A DNA stretch of 64,000 nt from Thermoanaerobaculia bacterium (GTDB taxonomy: Bacteria; Acidobacteriota; Thermoanaerobaculia; Multivoradales; Multivoraceae): positions 86,651 through 150,650 of the forward strand of contig JAJDUI010000036.1 of NCBI GenBank assembly GCA_022826745.1, read 5' to 3'. Below, piece after piece: positions 43,338 through 53,042 of the stretch; positions within the stretch are counted from its first letter, which is position 1, and every line of letters begins with the position of its first letter. The notes below the pieces were generated by a model. That model saw nothing but the letters and a program-made list of their open reading frames with translations. It ran no database searches and had not been told where the DNA came from. Position numbers and translations under genes: made by a program.

Positions 43338-44561
43338 ATGCACACGATCCACACGCCCCATCCCCGCCCGGACCGCCGGAGCCCGACCCGTCGCCTCCTC
43401 GGCGCCACCTGCGCGGTCGCGGTCGCCGCGACGCTGGGCGGCTGTGCGCCCAAGCCTGTCGAGGAGAGCCTGCGAATCGAGTTCATACCCGAACCCGGGT
43501 CCGACGCAAGGATGGAGATTCGGGCCAGGGTCGAGTTGAATCGGGATGCGGCGGACGAAGACGACGAGGCGGTTCGCAGGCAGATCGACCAGGTGGCCGC
43601 GGAACTCGCCGGTGGAACGGGTCCCTGGCACGAGCGCTTCGACCGGCTCGGGAACCCCGCGTCCGACGGCATCGACCTGGGGGAGGAGAAAGGGGAACTC
43701 TCCCGCTTTCAGCGCTGGGCCGTGATGACGGACCCCGGCACCGCGCTGGCCGACTTCTTCGCCGACACGCAGATCGTGCCCGCCTACGAAGTCACCGAAG
43801 GCCCTGGGAGCGGGGCCGGACAACCGCCGTCGCCCCGAACGGTGACTCTCACGTTCGAACCGGCCGACGAGACCTCCTCAACGGGCGTCGACGCGGCCGA
43901 CGCCCGCCGCGAACTGCTCAAGGTGGCGAACACCATCGTCCAGTTACAGGGCACCGTACACGAGATGTGGACGCACCTGGAACAGAACCCGCAGAAACGC
44001 CGTAACTGGATCGGTTTTCTGGCCCTGGGCGACGACGAGGGGTTGGACGAGCTGGAAGCGGACCTCTCCACGTACGAGGAAGAACTCTGGACGCGCCTGC
44101 TGGAGGAGACGTTCTCCACGCTATGGCCTGAGGAAGCGATCGACGGCGACCAGTTCGGGCTGTATGAACAGTTGGACGAAGTGTTCCGTGCCTTCCCGGC
44201 AGACGTCACCGTGAAACCCGACGGCGAGGTCATCGAAGCGATCGGGTTCCGCCAAGCGGAAGATGGCTATCTGGTAGCCGCAGGAGACATCTCCCGAGCC
44301 GTTGCCGACGTACTGGAGGGGATCATCTCGCCCAACTTCACCCGTCTCTGGGCAAGCGTCGACCTGCAGAGTTTCCTTCGCGGCTCTCAACACACCGAGA
44401 CGGAGGAAGAAGAGGGTTGTGACCGGGACTGTCGGCTCGACGAGGCTCTGGCCGGACCCTTCGTCGTTCACCCGGCCGAAGCATCCGACATTGCGGCAGA
44501 TCTGGAGACGGCGCTTACACCACTCGGCGAGTACCGGCTAAGGTGGATCCGAGGCCAGTAG
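43338..44561 (+). CDS. Hypothetical lipoprotein (paralogue 1 of a pair)
   Basis: 407 residues from ATG 43338; a TTG 12 bp upstream is less likely. Basic N-terminus, hydrophobic core and lipobox ATLGGC. The mature protein is acidic. Features shared with the next gene: FDRL...E(L/G)...RWA, D(A)xLxxFFA(D/N)T, a W...LEQNP/MDENP segment, a cysteine pair near the end (CDRDC) and the closing YRLRWIRG. No known domain recognised. Function unknown. Confidence 0.7.
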   Translation: MHTIHTPHPRPDRRSPTRRLLGATCAVAVAATLGGCAPKPVEESLRIEFIPEPGSDARMEIRARVELNRDAADEDDEAVRRQIDQVAAELAGGTGPWHERFDRLGNPASDGIDLGEEKGELSRFQRWAVMTDPGTALADFFADTQIVPAYEVTEGPGSGAGQPPSPRTVTLTFEPADETSSTGVDAADARRELLKVANTIVQLQGTVHEMWTHLEQNPQKRRNWIGFLALGDDEGLDELEADLSTYEEELWTRLLEETFSTLWPEEAIDGDQFGLYEQLDEVFRAFPADVTVKPDGEVIEAIGFRQAEDGYLVAAGDISRAVADVLEGIISPNFTRLWASVDLQSFLRGSQHTETEEEEGCDRDCRLDEALAGPFVVHPAEASDIAADLETALTPLGEYRLRWIRGQ

Positions 44562-45958
44562 CACGCCTCAAAGCCGCCCTTCACGACACGACGGTGCAGA
44601 GACGCCGACCCTCAAGACGCCGCCAGGCGCTGCCGCTCATCGCTGGGCTCCTGACGGCAGCCCTCGCCGGCTGCACCGACGACCCGGTAGCCGAGACCCT
44701 GCACCTCGAGTTCTACCCGCCGTCGGCCGAGGACCCGCAACCGGACGAGGACGACGTCGTCGAGCCGGCCGACGCCAACGGCTACGTGAGGCTCGAGGCC
44801 AAGGTCTCGATCCAACGCCACGCGGTCCCCGAGGGGCACGCCCTGATCGAGCGCCGGCTGAACGACCGGACCGAGGCGTTGATGGACGGCTACGACGTCT
44901 GGCATCTGCGCTTCGACCGCCTGTACGAGCCGCTCGCCGACGGCGCCGAGTGGGAGCGGGCAGGCAGGGAGCTGACCAGCTACCGCCGCTGGGCGCTCGT
45001 CGGGAACCCGGATGCCGAGCTCCAGGAGTTCTTCGCCAACACGCCGATCCGTCCGTCCCTCGCCGTCCGGGACAACGAACGGCGGGAGCCGGACGACCGG
45101 CGGCCGCCGCCTCAGACCATCTCCCTGGAGCTCGTGTTCGACGGCGGAACGCAAGCGACTGCCGGTGAATCCGACACCGTCGAGCGCGGCCTGCGCGGTT
45201 TCGCCGGCGACGCCGCCCGCTACCACCGACGCGTCGCGGCGTTGTGGCGCTACATGGACGAGAACCCCGGCCGCCGCTTCGAGTGCCTGCGCGCCCTGTT
45301 CGCGGCCGCCCGGGGCGAGGAACTGCCCGAATCGACGCTCGTCGCGCCGCCGCGGGAGCTCGCGCCGAACGCCGCTCCGGCGGCGGCCCCCGAGCGGCCG
45401 CAGGACCAGCCTGTCCTCCGCGACCTCGAACTCGAACTTGTCGAGCGGCTCATGGAGGCCGGCGAGCCGTTGCTGGAGATCTTCGAGGTTCCGGATGACG
45501 ACGCCTTCACCCTGCGGGAGCTCTCGCGACGGGTCTTCGATCCGTTCCCGGCCGTCATCACCGTTCTGCCGGACGGTCCGGTCACCGAGGCGGTCGGATT
45601 CGCCGAATCCGGGGACGGCTGGACGATTCCCTCTCTCGACCTCTGGCGAGCGTTCCGCAGCCTGGAGGGCAGGTTCGTGTCGCCCGACCCGCTCCTCTTC
45701 CTGCTCGACACGGACGGCAACGACTTCGGCTGCGACGAACAGGACGACGCCTGCAAGGACCGCGAGCGCGTCTTCGCCTTCCTCGAGCGCGGGGCCTTCG
45801 ACGCCCGTCCAGGCTCTTCGATCGTGATCCGGCGGGTCCTGGAGACCGAACTGCAGCCGCTCGACGTGTACCGCCTGACCTGGATCCGCGGCGGCACGGA
45901 CGAGAGCGACGAAGACGGCGACGCGGCGGAAGGCATCCGCGAAACGGCCCGCCGTTAG
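44543..45958 (+). CDS. Hypothetical lipoprotein (paralogue 2 of a pair)
   Basis: 471 residues from a GTG inside the end of the preceding gene (19-bp overlap); a GTG at 44594 is an equally plausible start. Lipobox AALAGC. Aligns by eye with its neighbour along most of its length: FDRLYEP, SYRRWALVGNPDAELQEFFANT, LWRYMDENPGRR, FGCDEQDDACKD and YRLTWIRG. The insert around residues 255-290 is Ala/Pro-rich. Unknown function; co-transcription and duplication suggest the two work together at the outer membrane or periplasmic face. Confidence 0.7.
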   Translation: MDPRPVARLKAALHDTTVQRRRPSRRRQALPLIAGLLTAALAGCTDDPVAETLHLEFYPPSAEDPQPDEDDVVEPADANGYVRLEAKVSIQRHAVPEGHALIERRLNDRTEALMDGYDVWHLRFDRLYEPLADGAEWERAGRELTSYRRWALVGNPDAELQEFFANTPIRPSLAVRDNERREPDDRRPPPQTISLELVFDGGTQATAGESDTVERGLRGFAGDAARYHRRVAALWRYMDENPGRRFECLRALFAAARGEELPESTLVAPPRELAPNAAPAAAPERPQDQPVLRDLELELVERLMEAGEPLLEIFEVPDDDAFTLRELSRRVFDPFPAVITVLPDGPVTEAVGFAESGDGWTIPSLDLWRAFRSLEGRFVSPDPLLFLLDTDGNDFGCDEQDDACKDRERVFAFLERGAFDARPGSSIVIRRVLETELQPLDVYRLTWIRGGTDESDEDGDAAEGIRETARR

Positions 45959-45991
45959 ACTCCGTTCCAAGTCCTGTAACGAGAGGTGCCG

Positions 45992-47155
45992 ATGACCCGT
46001 TCGACCTGCATCCGACTCAACCGACGCCTGCCCGGTTTCGCGACCGCGCTGACCGCCACCGTCCTCTTCGCCCTCGGCGCCGACTCCGTCAAGGCACAGC
46101 GGCCTTACCCGCCGGAGATGGAGGGAACGACCTCCGAGGTCTACCGCACGATAGGCGACGTCGAGCTCAGGATGTACTTCTGCAATCCCGAGGACCATTC
46201 CGCCGACGACCAGCGCCCGGCGATCGTCTTCTTCTTCGGCGGCGGTTGGCGTTCGGGTTCCCCGCAGCAGTTCCTGCCACACTGCCGCTATCTCGCGGAA
46301 CGCGGCATGGTCGCCGCGGTCGCCGACTACCGGGTCGCGAACCGGCACGGCGTGACGGCGCACGAATGCGTCGAGGACGCGAAGAGCGCGATCCGCTGGC
46401 TGCGCACGAACGCGGACCGGCTCGGCGTCGACCCCGACCGCATCGCCGCCGGCGGAGGCTCGGCCGGGGGTCACCTGGCGGCCGCCACCGCGACGCTGCC
46501 GGGTCACGATCCCGATCCCGACGGCGTGAGCCCCGTGCCCGACGCGCTGGTCCTGTTCAACCCGGCGACCGTCCTCGCTCCCGTCGATGGCGACCCGATG
46601 CCGACGGAGGAGGAGCTTGAGCGTTTCGCGGCACTCGAAGAGCGCTTCGGGGCGCCGCCGGAGTCGATGTCCCCCTTCCACCACCTGCGAGCGGACCTGC
46701 CGCCCACCATCCTCTTCCACGGCCAGGCAGACGAGACGGTGCCCCACAGCACGGCGGACCGGTTCTGCCGCGGCCTGCGCGACCACAAGAACCGATGCGA
46801 CTTCGTCAGCTACCACGACCAGGGCCACGGGTTCTTCAACTTCGGCCGGGGGCCGGACGGCGAGAACCGGAACAAGTGGTACGAGGACACGGTCTCCCGC
46901 ATGGACGGCTTCCTCTACTCCCTCGAGTGGCTCGATCCGAAGCCGAATCCCGACGGCACGCCCGGCGAACGCCTGACCTGGCAGGAGTCGCTCAGCCGGG
47001 CGCTCGGTTCGTCCGCCCGGGGACTGCCGAGGACCGAGGAAGAACTGCAGGAGTTCGTCAAGACGCTGGGAAACCGGGAAGGCGAGGATCCAGCCACCGA
47101 GGCTGGGGACGCGAAGGAGGACGACAACGCAGCGCCACCGGACGGCGATCTCTAG
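45992..47155 (+). CDS. Secreted alpha/beta hydrolase (carboxylesterase-like)
   Basis: 387 residues from ATG 45992 (GAGAGG 5 nt upstream; the earlier in-frame GTG is rejected). Signal peptide ending near DSVKAQ. Alpha/beta-hydrolase fold with oxyanion loop FFGGGWRSG, nucleophile elbow GGGSAGGH (S157), HGQADETVPHS (acid) and DQGHGFFNF (catalytic His). It belongs to the acetyl-xylan-esterase/BD-FAE-like family; substrate unknown. The C-terminus is an acidic, probably disordered tail. It is 3 bp before the PQQ dehydrogenase gene. Confidence 0.85.
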   Translation: MTRSTCIRLNRRLPGFATALTATVLFALGADSVKAQRPYPPEMEGTTSEVYRTIGDVELRMYFCNPEDHSADDQRPAIVFFFGGGWRSGSPQQFLPHCRYLAERGMVAAVADYRVANRHGVTAHECVEDAKSAIRWLRTNADRLGVDPDRIAAGGGSAGGHLAAATATLPGHDPDPDGVSPVPDALVLFNPATVLAPVDGDPMPTEEELERFAALEERFGAPPESMSPFHHLRADLPPTILFHGQADETVPHSTADRFCRGLRDHKNRCDFVSYHDQGHGFFNFGRGPDGENRNKWYEDTVSRMDGFLYSLEWLDPKPNPDGTPGERLTWQESLSRALGSSARGLPRTEEELQEFVKTLGNREGEDPATEAGDAKEDDNAAPPDGDL

Positions 47156-47158
47156 CGA

Positions 47159-49186
47159 ATGATCCCGCGCCCCGAGATCCTACGGCGCCTCGCCGCCGTT
47201 GCCCTGAGCGCGGCCGGCGCCGCGGCCGCGGCCCACGCCCAGGCAGCCGCGGACCTGAGGCCGGCCTCAGCCAGCGCCGCAGAAACACAGCCCGCCGGCG
47301 AGTGGCACAACTACGCCGCTGACAGCCACAGCAGCAAGTACTCGCCTCTCGACCAGATCGACCGCGACAACGTGCATCAGCTCGAGGTCGCCTGGCGCTG
47401 GAAGTCGATCGACTACGGGATCGCCGCCCGCCACGAGGGCGTCATTCCGCCCTTCGTGTTCCAGAACACGCCGATGATGCGCGACGGACGGGTGCTGGTC
47501 GCGACCGGCCTGGCCGCCGCCGCGCTCGACCCCGCCAGCGGCGAGATCCTGTGGACCTACGATCCGTTCGAGGACGAACAGCCACGGAACATGGGCCGCG
47601 GCTCCGTCCGCGGCGGCGTGACCTGGAGCGACGGAAACAGGCACCGGCTCTTCTTCACCGGCAACGGCCGGCTCACCGCTCTCGACGCGGACACGGGCAC
47701 GCTCGACCCGGAGTTCGGAGACGGCGGGCGCGCCGACATGCTCGACGTCGGCAGCGGCGTGACGCGCCGCCAGTACTTCTGGACATCGGCGCCCGTCGTG
47801 TGCGGCGATTCGATCGTGGTCGGAGAGTCCACGTCCGACGCCTGGTCGCGGCGGAAGAACCCGCCGGGGATGATCCGGGGCTACGATGCGCGCTCCGGAG
47901 CCCTGCGCTGGCGTTTCAACATCATCCCCGAACCGGGCGAGTTCGGATTCGACACCTGGGACAGCCCCGAAGCGGCCGAAGCCGGCGCCGCCAACGTCTG
48001 GACCTGGATCAGTTGCGACCAGGAACTGGGAATCGCCTACGCGGCAACCAGCACTCCGAGCAACGACTGGTACGGCGGCCACCGCCCGGGAAAGGGCCTG
48101 TTCGCCGAATCGATCCTCGCTCTCGACGCCGGAACCGGCGAGCGGCGCTGGCACTTCCAGGCCGTGCACCACGGACTCTGGGACTACGACTTCCCCGCGG
48201 CGCCCGTGCTCGCCGACATCGTCGTCGACGGCCGAGCCATCAAGGCGCTCGCGCAGCCCTCGAAGCAGGCGTTCCTCTACGTTCTGGACCGCGAGACGGG
48301 CGAACCCGTCTGGCCGATCGTCGAACTGCCGGTGCCGGCGTCCGAGGTGCCCGGCGAGCAGGCCTGGCCGACCCAGCCGCATCCGACCTGGCCGTTGCCC
48401 TACGACCTCCAGGGGCTTGCCATCGACGACCTGATCGACTTCACGCCGGAACTGCGGGCGATGGCGCTCGAGTACGTTTCGCAGTACCGGATCGGCCCGA
48501 TCTTCCAGCCGCCGACCCTCATGGACCGTTCCGAAGAAGCGCTACCTACGATCCAGGTTCCGGGGGCGGTCGGCGGTACGAACTGGAATGGCGCCGCGCT
48601 CGATCCGGAGACGAACGTGCTCTATCTGCCGTCGGTCACCGTGCCGGCGATCCTGGGCCTGCGCCCGCCGCCAGACCCCGCGCGCTCCAACCTGCGCTAC
48701 CGGGTCGACCTGAGCGAGGCGGACGGTTACGAGTGGGCGACCCTGCCGAACGGCCTGCCGATCACGAAACCGCCCTACGGCCGGCTGACCGCGATCGACC
48801 TGGACACCGGCGAGCACCTCTGGATGGTCCCGAACGGCGACGGCCCTCGCGATCACCCTGCGCTCGCGCACCTCGACCTGCCGCCCCTCGGCCAGCAGGG
48901 TCGGGTTTCCGCCCTGGTCACGAAGACTCTGGTGTTCCTGGCCGACGGATCGGACGTTATGGTCGTCCAGCCCGAGGGCGCTGGCAGCCGCAAGTTCAGG
49001 GCTTTCGACAAGGCGACCGGCGAGGTCGTCTGGGAAACCGAACTGCCGGCCGGCGTCAGCGGCGCACCGATGACCTACCTGCACGAGGGACGTCAGTACA
49101 TCGTGATGGCGCTCAGCGGCACGGACTTCGAAAACGAGCTGCTGGCCCTGGCGCTGCCCGAAACCGTGGTAGCCGCGGCTCCCTGA
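47159..49186 (+). CDS. Secreted PQQ-dependent dehydrogenase
   Basis: 675 residues. Signal peptide VALSAAGAAAAAHAQA. An eight-bladed quinoprotein propeller: GEWHNYAADSHSSKYSPLDQI at the start, blades such as AAALDPASGEILWTYDP and TGERRWHFQAVHHGLWDYDFP, VGGTNWNGAALDPETNVLYLPS, and AFDKATGEVVWETELPAG near the end. No haem c domain, so it resembles the soluble part of membrane-bound glucose/alcohol dehydrogenases. It oxidises a sugar or alcohol in the periplasm using PQQ; no PQQ biosynthesis genes are seen. Four bp from the esterase stop, suggesting shared transcription. Confidence 0.87.
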   Translation: MIPRPEILRRLAAVALSAAGAAAAAHAQAAADLRPASASAAETQPAGEWHNYAADSHSSKYSPLDQIDRDNVHQLEVAWRWKSIDYGIAARHEGVIPPFVFQNTPMMRDGRVLVATGLAAAALDPASGEILWTYDPFEDEQPRNMGRGSVRGGVTWSDGNRHRLFFTGNGRLTALDADTGTLDPEFGDGGRADMLDVGSGVTRRQYFWTSAPVVCGDSIVVGESTSDAWSRRKNPPGMIRGYDARSGALRWRFNIIPEPGEFGFDTWDSPEAAEAGAANVWTWISCDQELGIAYAATSTPSNDWYGGHRPGKGLFAESILALDAGTGERRWHFQAVHHGLWDYDFPAAPVLADIVVDGRAIKALAQPSKQAFLYVLDRETGEPVWPIVELPVPASEVPGEQAWPTQPHPTWPLPYDLQGLAIDDLIDFTPELRAMALEYVSQYRIGPIFQPPTLMDRSEEALPTIQVPGAVGGTNWNGAALDPETNVLYLPSVTVPAILGLRPPPDPARSNLRYRVDLSEADGYEWATLPNGLPITKPPYGRLTAIDLDTGEHLWMVPNGDGPRDHPALAHLDLPPLGQQGRVSALVTKTLVFLADGSDVMVVQPEGAGSRKFRAFDKATGEVVWETELPAGVSGAPMTYLHEGRQYIVMALSGTDFENELLALALPETVVAAAP

Positions 49187-49214
49187 CCGTCGGCAACAGG
49201 CCCCGTAACACCGG

Positions 49215-50657
49215 ATGAACCTGCGCGCCGTCTCCGGTCTGGTCGGGCGGCTCCTCCTGCTACTGGCCGGGGCGCAGTTGATCCCCTTCCTCTTCGCCAT
49301 CTGGCACGGCGAAGACCGGCCCGCGGCGGCACTCGGAGGGTCGCTGATCGTCTCTGCTCTGGCCGGCACGGCCGCTCACTGGTGGGGCAAGCCGCACGAG
49401 AAGATCTACCGGCGCGAAGCGACCCTGGTCGTCGTCGGCGCCTACATCCTTGCCTCGTTCTTCGGCGCTCTTCCCTACCTGTTGAGCGGCGAGATCGCGG
49501 ACCCGGCCTCCGCCCTGTTCGAGTCCGCCTCCGGGTTCACCACGACCGGCGCCTCGATCCTGACCGACATCGAACTGCTGAGCCCCAGCATCCTCCTCTG
49601 GCGCGGCCTCACCCAGTGGCTGGGCGGCATGGGAATCCTGCTGCTGTTCGTCGCCCTGTTCCCCAGCCTGGGACCGGGCGCCCGCCTGCTCTACCGCCTG
49701 GAAGTGCCGGGGCCGACCCAGGACATGTTCCAGCCCCAGGTGCAGAAGACCGCGACCGTGCTGTGGCGCATCTACGTCGGCCTGACCATCGTCCTCATCC
49801 TGTTCCTGCTCGCCGGCGGCGCCACTCAGTACGAGGCGTTCTGCTACGCCTTCACGACCGTGTCGATCGGCGGCTTCGCCCCCTACAACGCCAGCGTCGC
49901 CGCTTTCGACTCCGCCTTCATCGAGTGGACGATCATCGTCTTCATGCTGATCGCGGGCATCAACTTCTCCCTGATCTTTGCGGTCCGGTCGCGGCCCAGC
50001 CAGCTCTACAAGGACGTCGAGTTCCGCGCCTACGTCTCTATCGCCGCCGTGCTGGTGGGCCTGGTCGCCCTGGACCGCTGGCGCAGCACGGATCTGCCAC
50101 TGCTGGAGGCCCTCCGGGAGGCCGCGTTCAACTCCGTGTCCCTGATGACGACGACCGGCTACACGACCAGGGACTACGACTCGTGGAGCGACACGTCGCG
50201 CACCCTGCTGTTGCTCGCCATGTTCGTCGGCGGCTGCGCCGGCTCGACCGCGGGCGGCGTCAAGGTCGGCCGACTCGTCATGACCCTCAAGATGGCGCTG
50301 CGCGAGGTCCATCTCATGTTCAACCCGCGCCGGGTCCTGGCCCTCTGGATCGGCAAGAGGACGATCAGCGACCAGGTGGCGCGCAGCCTTGGCGGTTTCA
50401 TGACGCTCTTCGCCTTCCTGTGGCTGGGAGTCGCCGCCATCCTCGCCCTCGCGGGCAACGACATGGTGACCTCGCTGTCGTCTTCGCTGGCCTGCCTGTC
50501 GAACGTCGGCCCGGCAATGGGCGCGGCCGGCCCGTCGCTCAACTACGCCTTTTTCGCCGGCTGGGAGAAGCTGCTGCTGATCTTCCTGATGTGGCTGGGC
50601 CGACTCGAGATCGTCGCCGTCGCGGCGATCCTCCTGCCCGCGTTCTGGCGCCGCTGA
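49215..50657 (+). CDS. trkH: TrkH-family potassium uptake protein
   Basis: 480 residues, about ten helices with four pore (P) loops. Selectivity-filter-like motifs: FESASGFTTTGASIL, FTTVSIGGFAPY, NSVSLMTTTGYTTRDYD and SCLSNVGPAMG, with GCAGSTAGGVKVGR in the linker. It forms the membrane subunit of a K+ (or Na+/K+) uptake system. The regulatory TrkA subunit is not in the window. It ends 1 bp before the convergent nitroreductase stop. Confidence 0.9.
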   Translation: MNLRAVSGLVGRLLLLLAGAQLIPFLFAIWHGEDRPAAALGGSLIVSALAGTAAHWWGKPHEKIYRREATLVVVGAYILASFFGALPYLLSGEIADPASALFESASGFTTTGASILTDIELLSPSILLWRGLTQWLGGMGILLLFVALFPSLGPGARLLYRLEVPGPTQDMFQPQVQKTATVLWRIYVGLTIVLILFLLAGGATQYEAFCYAFTTVSIGGFAPYNASVAAFDSAFIEWTIIVFMLIAGINFSLIFAVRSRPSQLYKDVEFRAYVSIAAVLVGLVALDRWRSTDLPLLEALREAAFNSVSLMTTTGYTTRDYDSWSDTSRTLLLLAMFVGGCAGSTAGGVKVGRLVMTLKMALREVHLMFNPRRVLALWIGKRTISDQVARSLGGFMTLFAFLWLGVAAILALAGNDMVTSLSSSLACLSNVGPAMGAAGPSLNYAFFAGWEKLLLIFLMWLGRLEIVAVAAILLPAFWRR

Positions 50658-50658
50658 G

Positions 50659-51249
50659 CTACTCGACGCGGCAGACTTCTTCGAACTCCGGCCGCGGCAG
50701 GCGCCCGAACAGGCCTTCGGGGTCGCCGTAGCCGATCGAGCAGAGGAAGTTCGAGCGCACCGTCGTGCCGGGGAAGAACAGCTCGTCGCACTTCGCGTTG
50801 TCGAACCCGGACATCGGGCCGCAGTCGAGGCCGAGCGAGCGCGCGGCCAGCATGAAGTAGGCCCCCTGCAGGGTGGCATTCCTGAACGCCGTCACTTCGG
50901 CCAGCTCCGCGTTCGTGCGGAACATCTCGGCCATGCCCGGATTGTGGGCGAAGAGCGCGTCCATCTTCTCGAAGAACGCCAGGTCGTAGCCCAGGATCGC
51001 GGTCGCCGGCGCCTGCCGGATCTTGTCCTGGTTGCCCGGCATGGCGATCGAAGCCAGCCGCTCCTTCGCTTCATCGCTCACGGTGAAGACGACCCGCTGC
51101 GGCCAGCAGTTCGCGCTCGTCGGGCCCCACTTCATCAGGTCGTGGAGTTCCTGCAGGGTGTCCCGCGGCACGTCCCGCGGCAACCACCTGTTCTGGCTGC
51201 GGGCGTCCCGGAACAGGACGTCCATGGCTCCTTCGTCGATCCTTGGCAT
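50659..51249 (-). CDS. rutE: RutE-like nitroreductase/malonic semialdehyde reductase
   Basis: 196 residues, the length of Escherichia coli RutE as I recall it. The start at 51249 is set by GGAGGAA just upstream; a longer frame exists but lacks this. LMKWGPTSANCWPQRVVF, EVTAFRNATLQGAYFMLAARSLGLDCGPMSGFD and SIGYGDPEGLFGRLPR are the RutE/HadB signature in the FMN-binding nitroreductase fold. In uracil degradation it reduces malonic semialdehyde to 3-hydroxypropionate. No other rut genes are nearby, so the name is by similarity only. Confidence 0.85.
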   Translation of the reverse strand: MPRIDEGAMDVLFRDARSQNRWLPRDVPRDTLQELHDLMKWGPTSANCWPQRVVFTVSDEAKERLASIAMPGNQDKIRQAPATAILGYDLAFFEKMDALFAHNPGMAEMFRTNAELAEVTAFRNATLQGAYFMLAARSLGLDCGPMSGFDNAKCDELFFPGTTVRSNFLCSIGYGDPEGLFGRLPRPEFEEVCRVE

Positions 51250-51253
51250 GGCG

Positions 51254-51260
51254 TTCCTCC
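51254..51260 (-). promoter_or_regulatory. Shine-Dalgarno site fixing the nitroreductase start
   Basis: GGAGGAA on the minus strand, 4 nt before the ATG at 51249, which favours this start over the in-frame one 27 codons upstream. Confidence 0.6.
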
Positions 51261-51289
51261 GGCGGCGGATGATAGCCGCTGCCGCGGGC

Positions 51290-52861
51290 TCAGTCCGTCG
51301 CCGGCACGCGCCGGAACAGCGACCCCACATGGGCCTCCGGCAGCGGCTTCGTCGCCAGCGACACGGCCGCGGTGCAAGCCACCGCGAACAGTCCGGCCAG
51401 CGCCGCGCAGGAGGTCGGGTTCGGCGCCTCGCCGTGCAGCCAGGAGAACACCGGGTGCAGGAAGCTGCCCTCGAACCAGGCCGGATCGATGACGCCGGTA
51501 TGCAGAGTCAGGAAGGAGCTCAAGCCCACGATCAACCCCGTGTACGCGCCGGTGCGCGTCACGCCGCTCCACAGCGCGCCGAGGACGAGCGGACCCGCGA
51601 ACGCCGCCATCATGCCGCCGTTCCCCGTCCAGACCAGGATCGCGATGTTCATGTCCATCAGCATCCAGGCCATCGTCACGCAGACGACCATCACGCCCAC
51701 CGTCGCCCAGCGGCTGATGACCAGCACCCGCCGGTCGAGCTGCTCGTCGCTGAGGTGCGAGTGGAAGCGCGGCGCGATCGTTCGCCGGTAGAGGTCGTTC
51801 GCCACGATCTGCGACGAGGACACGACGAGCCCGTCCGCCGTCGACATGACCGCCGACAGGATGCCGACGCCGATGAGCGCCGCCAGCCAGGCCGGGAAGA
51901 GCTCGATGAACAGCGCAGGCAGCGCCTCGTTCGGGGTCGATCCCTCCTCGTACAAGCGGCCGCCCAGCACCGCCCGGGCCAGGGCGCCTCCGAGGCCGAG
52001 CATGCCCAGCGTGACGCCGAAGACGGAAGCGAAGCGCAGGAAGGTGAATCGCGACTTGCCCGTCTTGAGCGCCCAGATCTTGTTGCCGATGTGCGGCAGC
52101 AGTCCGAGCGGAATGTGAGCGAGCAGTACCGCCAACTGCGACCACCAGGAGTGGTAGAGCGGCGTCGAACGGTTGATCCAGCCGACCTGGTTCGGATCCT
52201 GCCCGCGGATGTTCGAGATGACCGTGCCGAAGCCGCCGTCCAGGCCGGCACCGAAGAGGAACAGGAGGATGACCAGCACGCCGATCAGCAGCATCAGGAA
52301 GCCCTGCACGCCGTCGGTGAGGATGTCCGCGTGGGCGCCGCCCAGCGACACGTAGACCATCAGCACGACGGCCGTGATCCCCAGCGCCCAGGCCGGCGAC
52401 AGGCCGAGCATGGTCTCGAACATGACCAGGCCCGACAGGAGCTGGCCCGCCAGGTAGAAGAACAGGAGCAGAGAGGCCACCGTGACGATCACGCGAATGC
52501 CGTCCGACTGGTAGCGGTCGCCCAGAAACTCCGGGATCGAACGCGAGCCGAACCGCTCGCCCACGTTCGCCACCAGGCGCATGCAGATCAGCACGCCGAG
52601 ATAGACGCCCGCCGGGTAGAGGACCGCCGACAGCAGCGCCGCCGTGCCGTGCTCGTAGGCGAGGCCCGGGAAGCCGAGGAACGTCGCCCCGCTCGCGGTC
52701 GTTGCCGCGAAGGCGAGGGCGAGGAAGAAGGGGCCATAGGCCGCCCGCGCCGTCGCGAAGTCGTCGGCGCCATGAACCCGGTTCCGCCCGATCAGCCCGA
52801 AGGCCAGCATGCCGCCCATGTAGACGGCCAGGAACAGCCAGGACCAGACGATCAAGCTCAT
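51290..52861 (-). CDS. Sodium:solute symporter (SSS family)
   Basis: 523 residues with about 13 helices in the SSS (SLC5) pattern: VYMGGMLAFGLIGRNRV at the start, FAATTASGATFLGFPGLAYEHG (helix 1 region), ERFGSRSIPEFLGDRYQS, VYVSLGGAHADILTDGVQGFLML, and LSAVMSTADGLVVSSSQIVANDLYRR, which carries the Na+-site Ser/Thr. It imports an organic solute with Na+, possibly pantothenate, acetate or a sugar acid; not resolvable here. It is co-directional with the nitroreductase, 40 bp upstream, so the two may share a transcript. Confidence 0.88.
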   Translation of the reverse strand: MSLIVWSWLFLAVYMGGMLAFGLIGRNRVHGADDFATARAAYGPFFLALAFAATTASGATFLGFPGLAYEHGTAALLSAVLYPAGVYLGVLICMRLVANVGERFGSRSIPEFLGDRYQSDGIRVIVTVASLLLFFYLAGQLLSGLVMFETMLGLSPAWALGITAVVLMVYVSLGGAHADILTDGVQGFLMLLIGVLVILLFLFGAGLDGGFGTVISNIRGQDPNQVGWINRSTPLYHSWWSQLAVLLAHIPLGLLPHIGNKIWALKTGKSRFTFLRFASVFGVTLGMLGLGGALARAVLGGRLYEEGSTPNEALPALFIELFPAWLAALIGVGILSAVMSTADGLVVSSSQIVANDLYRRTIAPRFHSHLSDEQLDRRVLVISRWATVGVMVVCVTMAWMLMDMNIAILVWTGNGGMMAAFAGPLVLGALWSGVTRTGAYTGLIVGLSSFLTLHTGVIDPAWFEGSFLHPVFSWLHGEAPNPTSCAALAGLFAVACTAAVSLATKPLPEAHVGSLFRRVPATD

Positions 52862-53042
52862 TGGGAAGCGGTCACCGTATCACCGGCCTGCCACCCGGGG
52901 GACGCGGACTCGCTGCACGTTTGAACCAGTCCGTGCGCCCGTCAGTGGAAGCGCGGTTGGCACGAAACTGGCACACGAAACCGGTCACAGCCGTCCGCCG
53001 TACTGCCAGGTACGCAATCGATAACCCCGGAGGTCATCTGCC

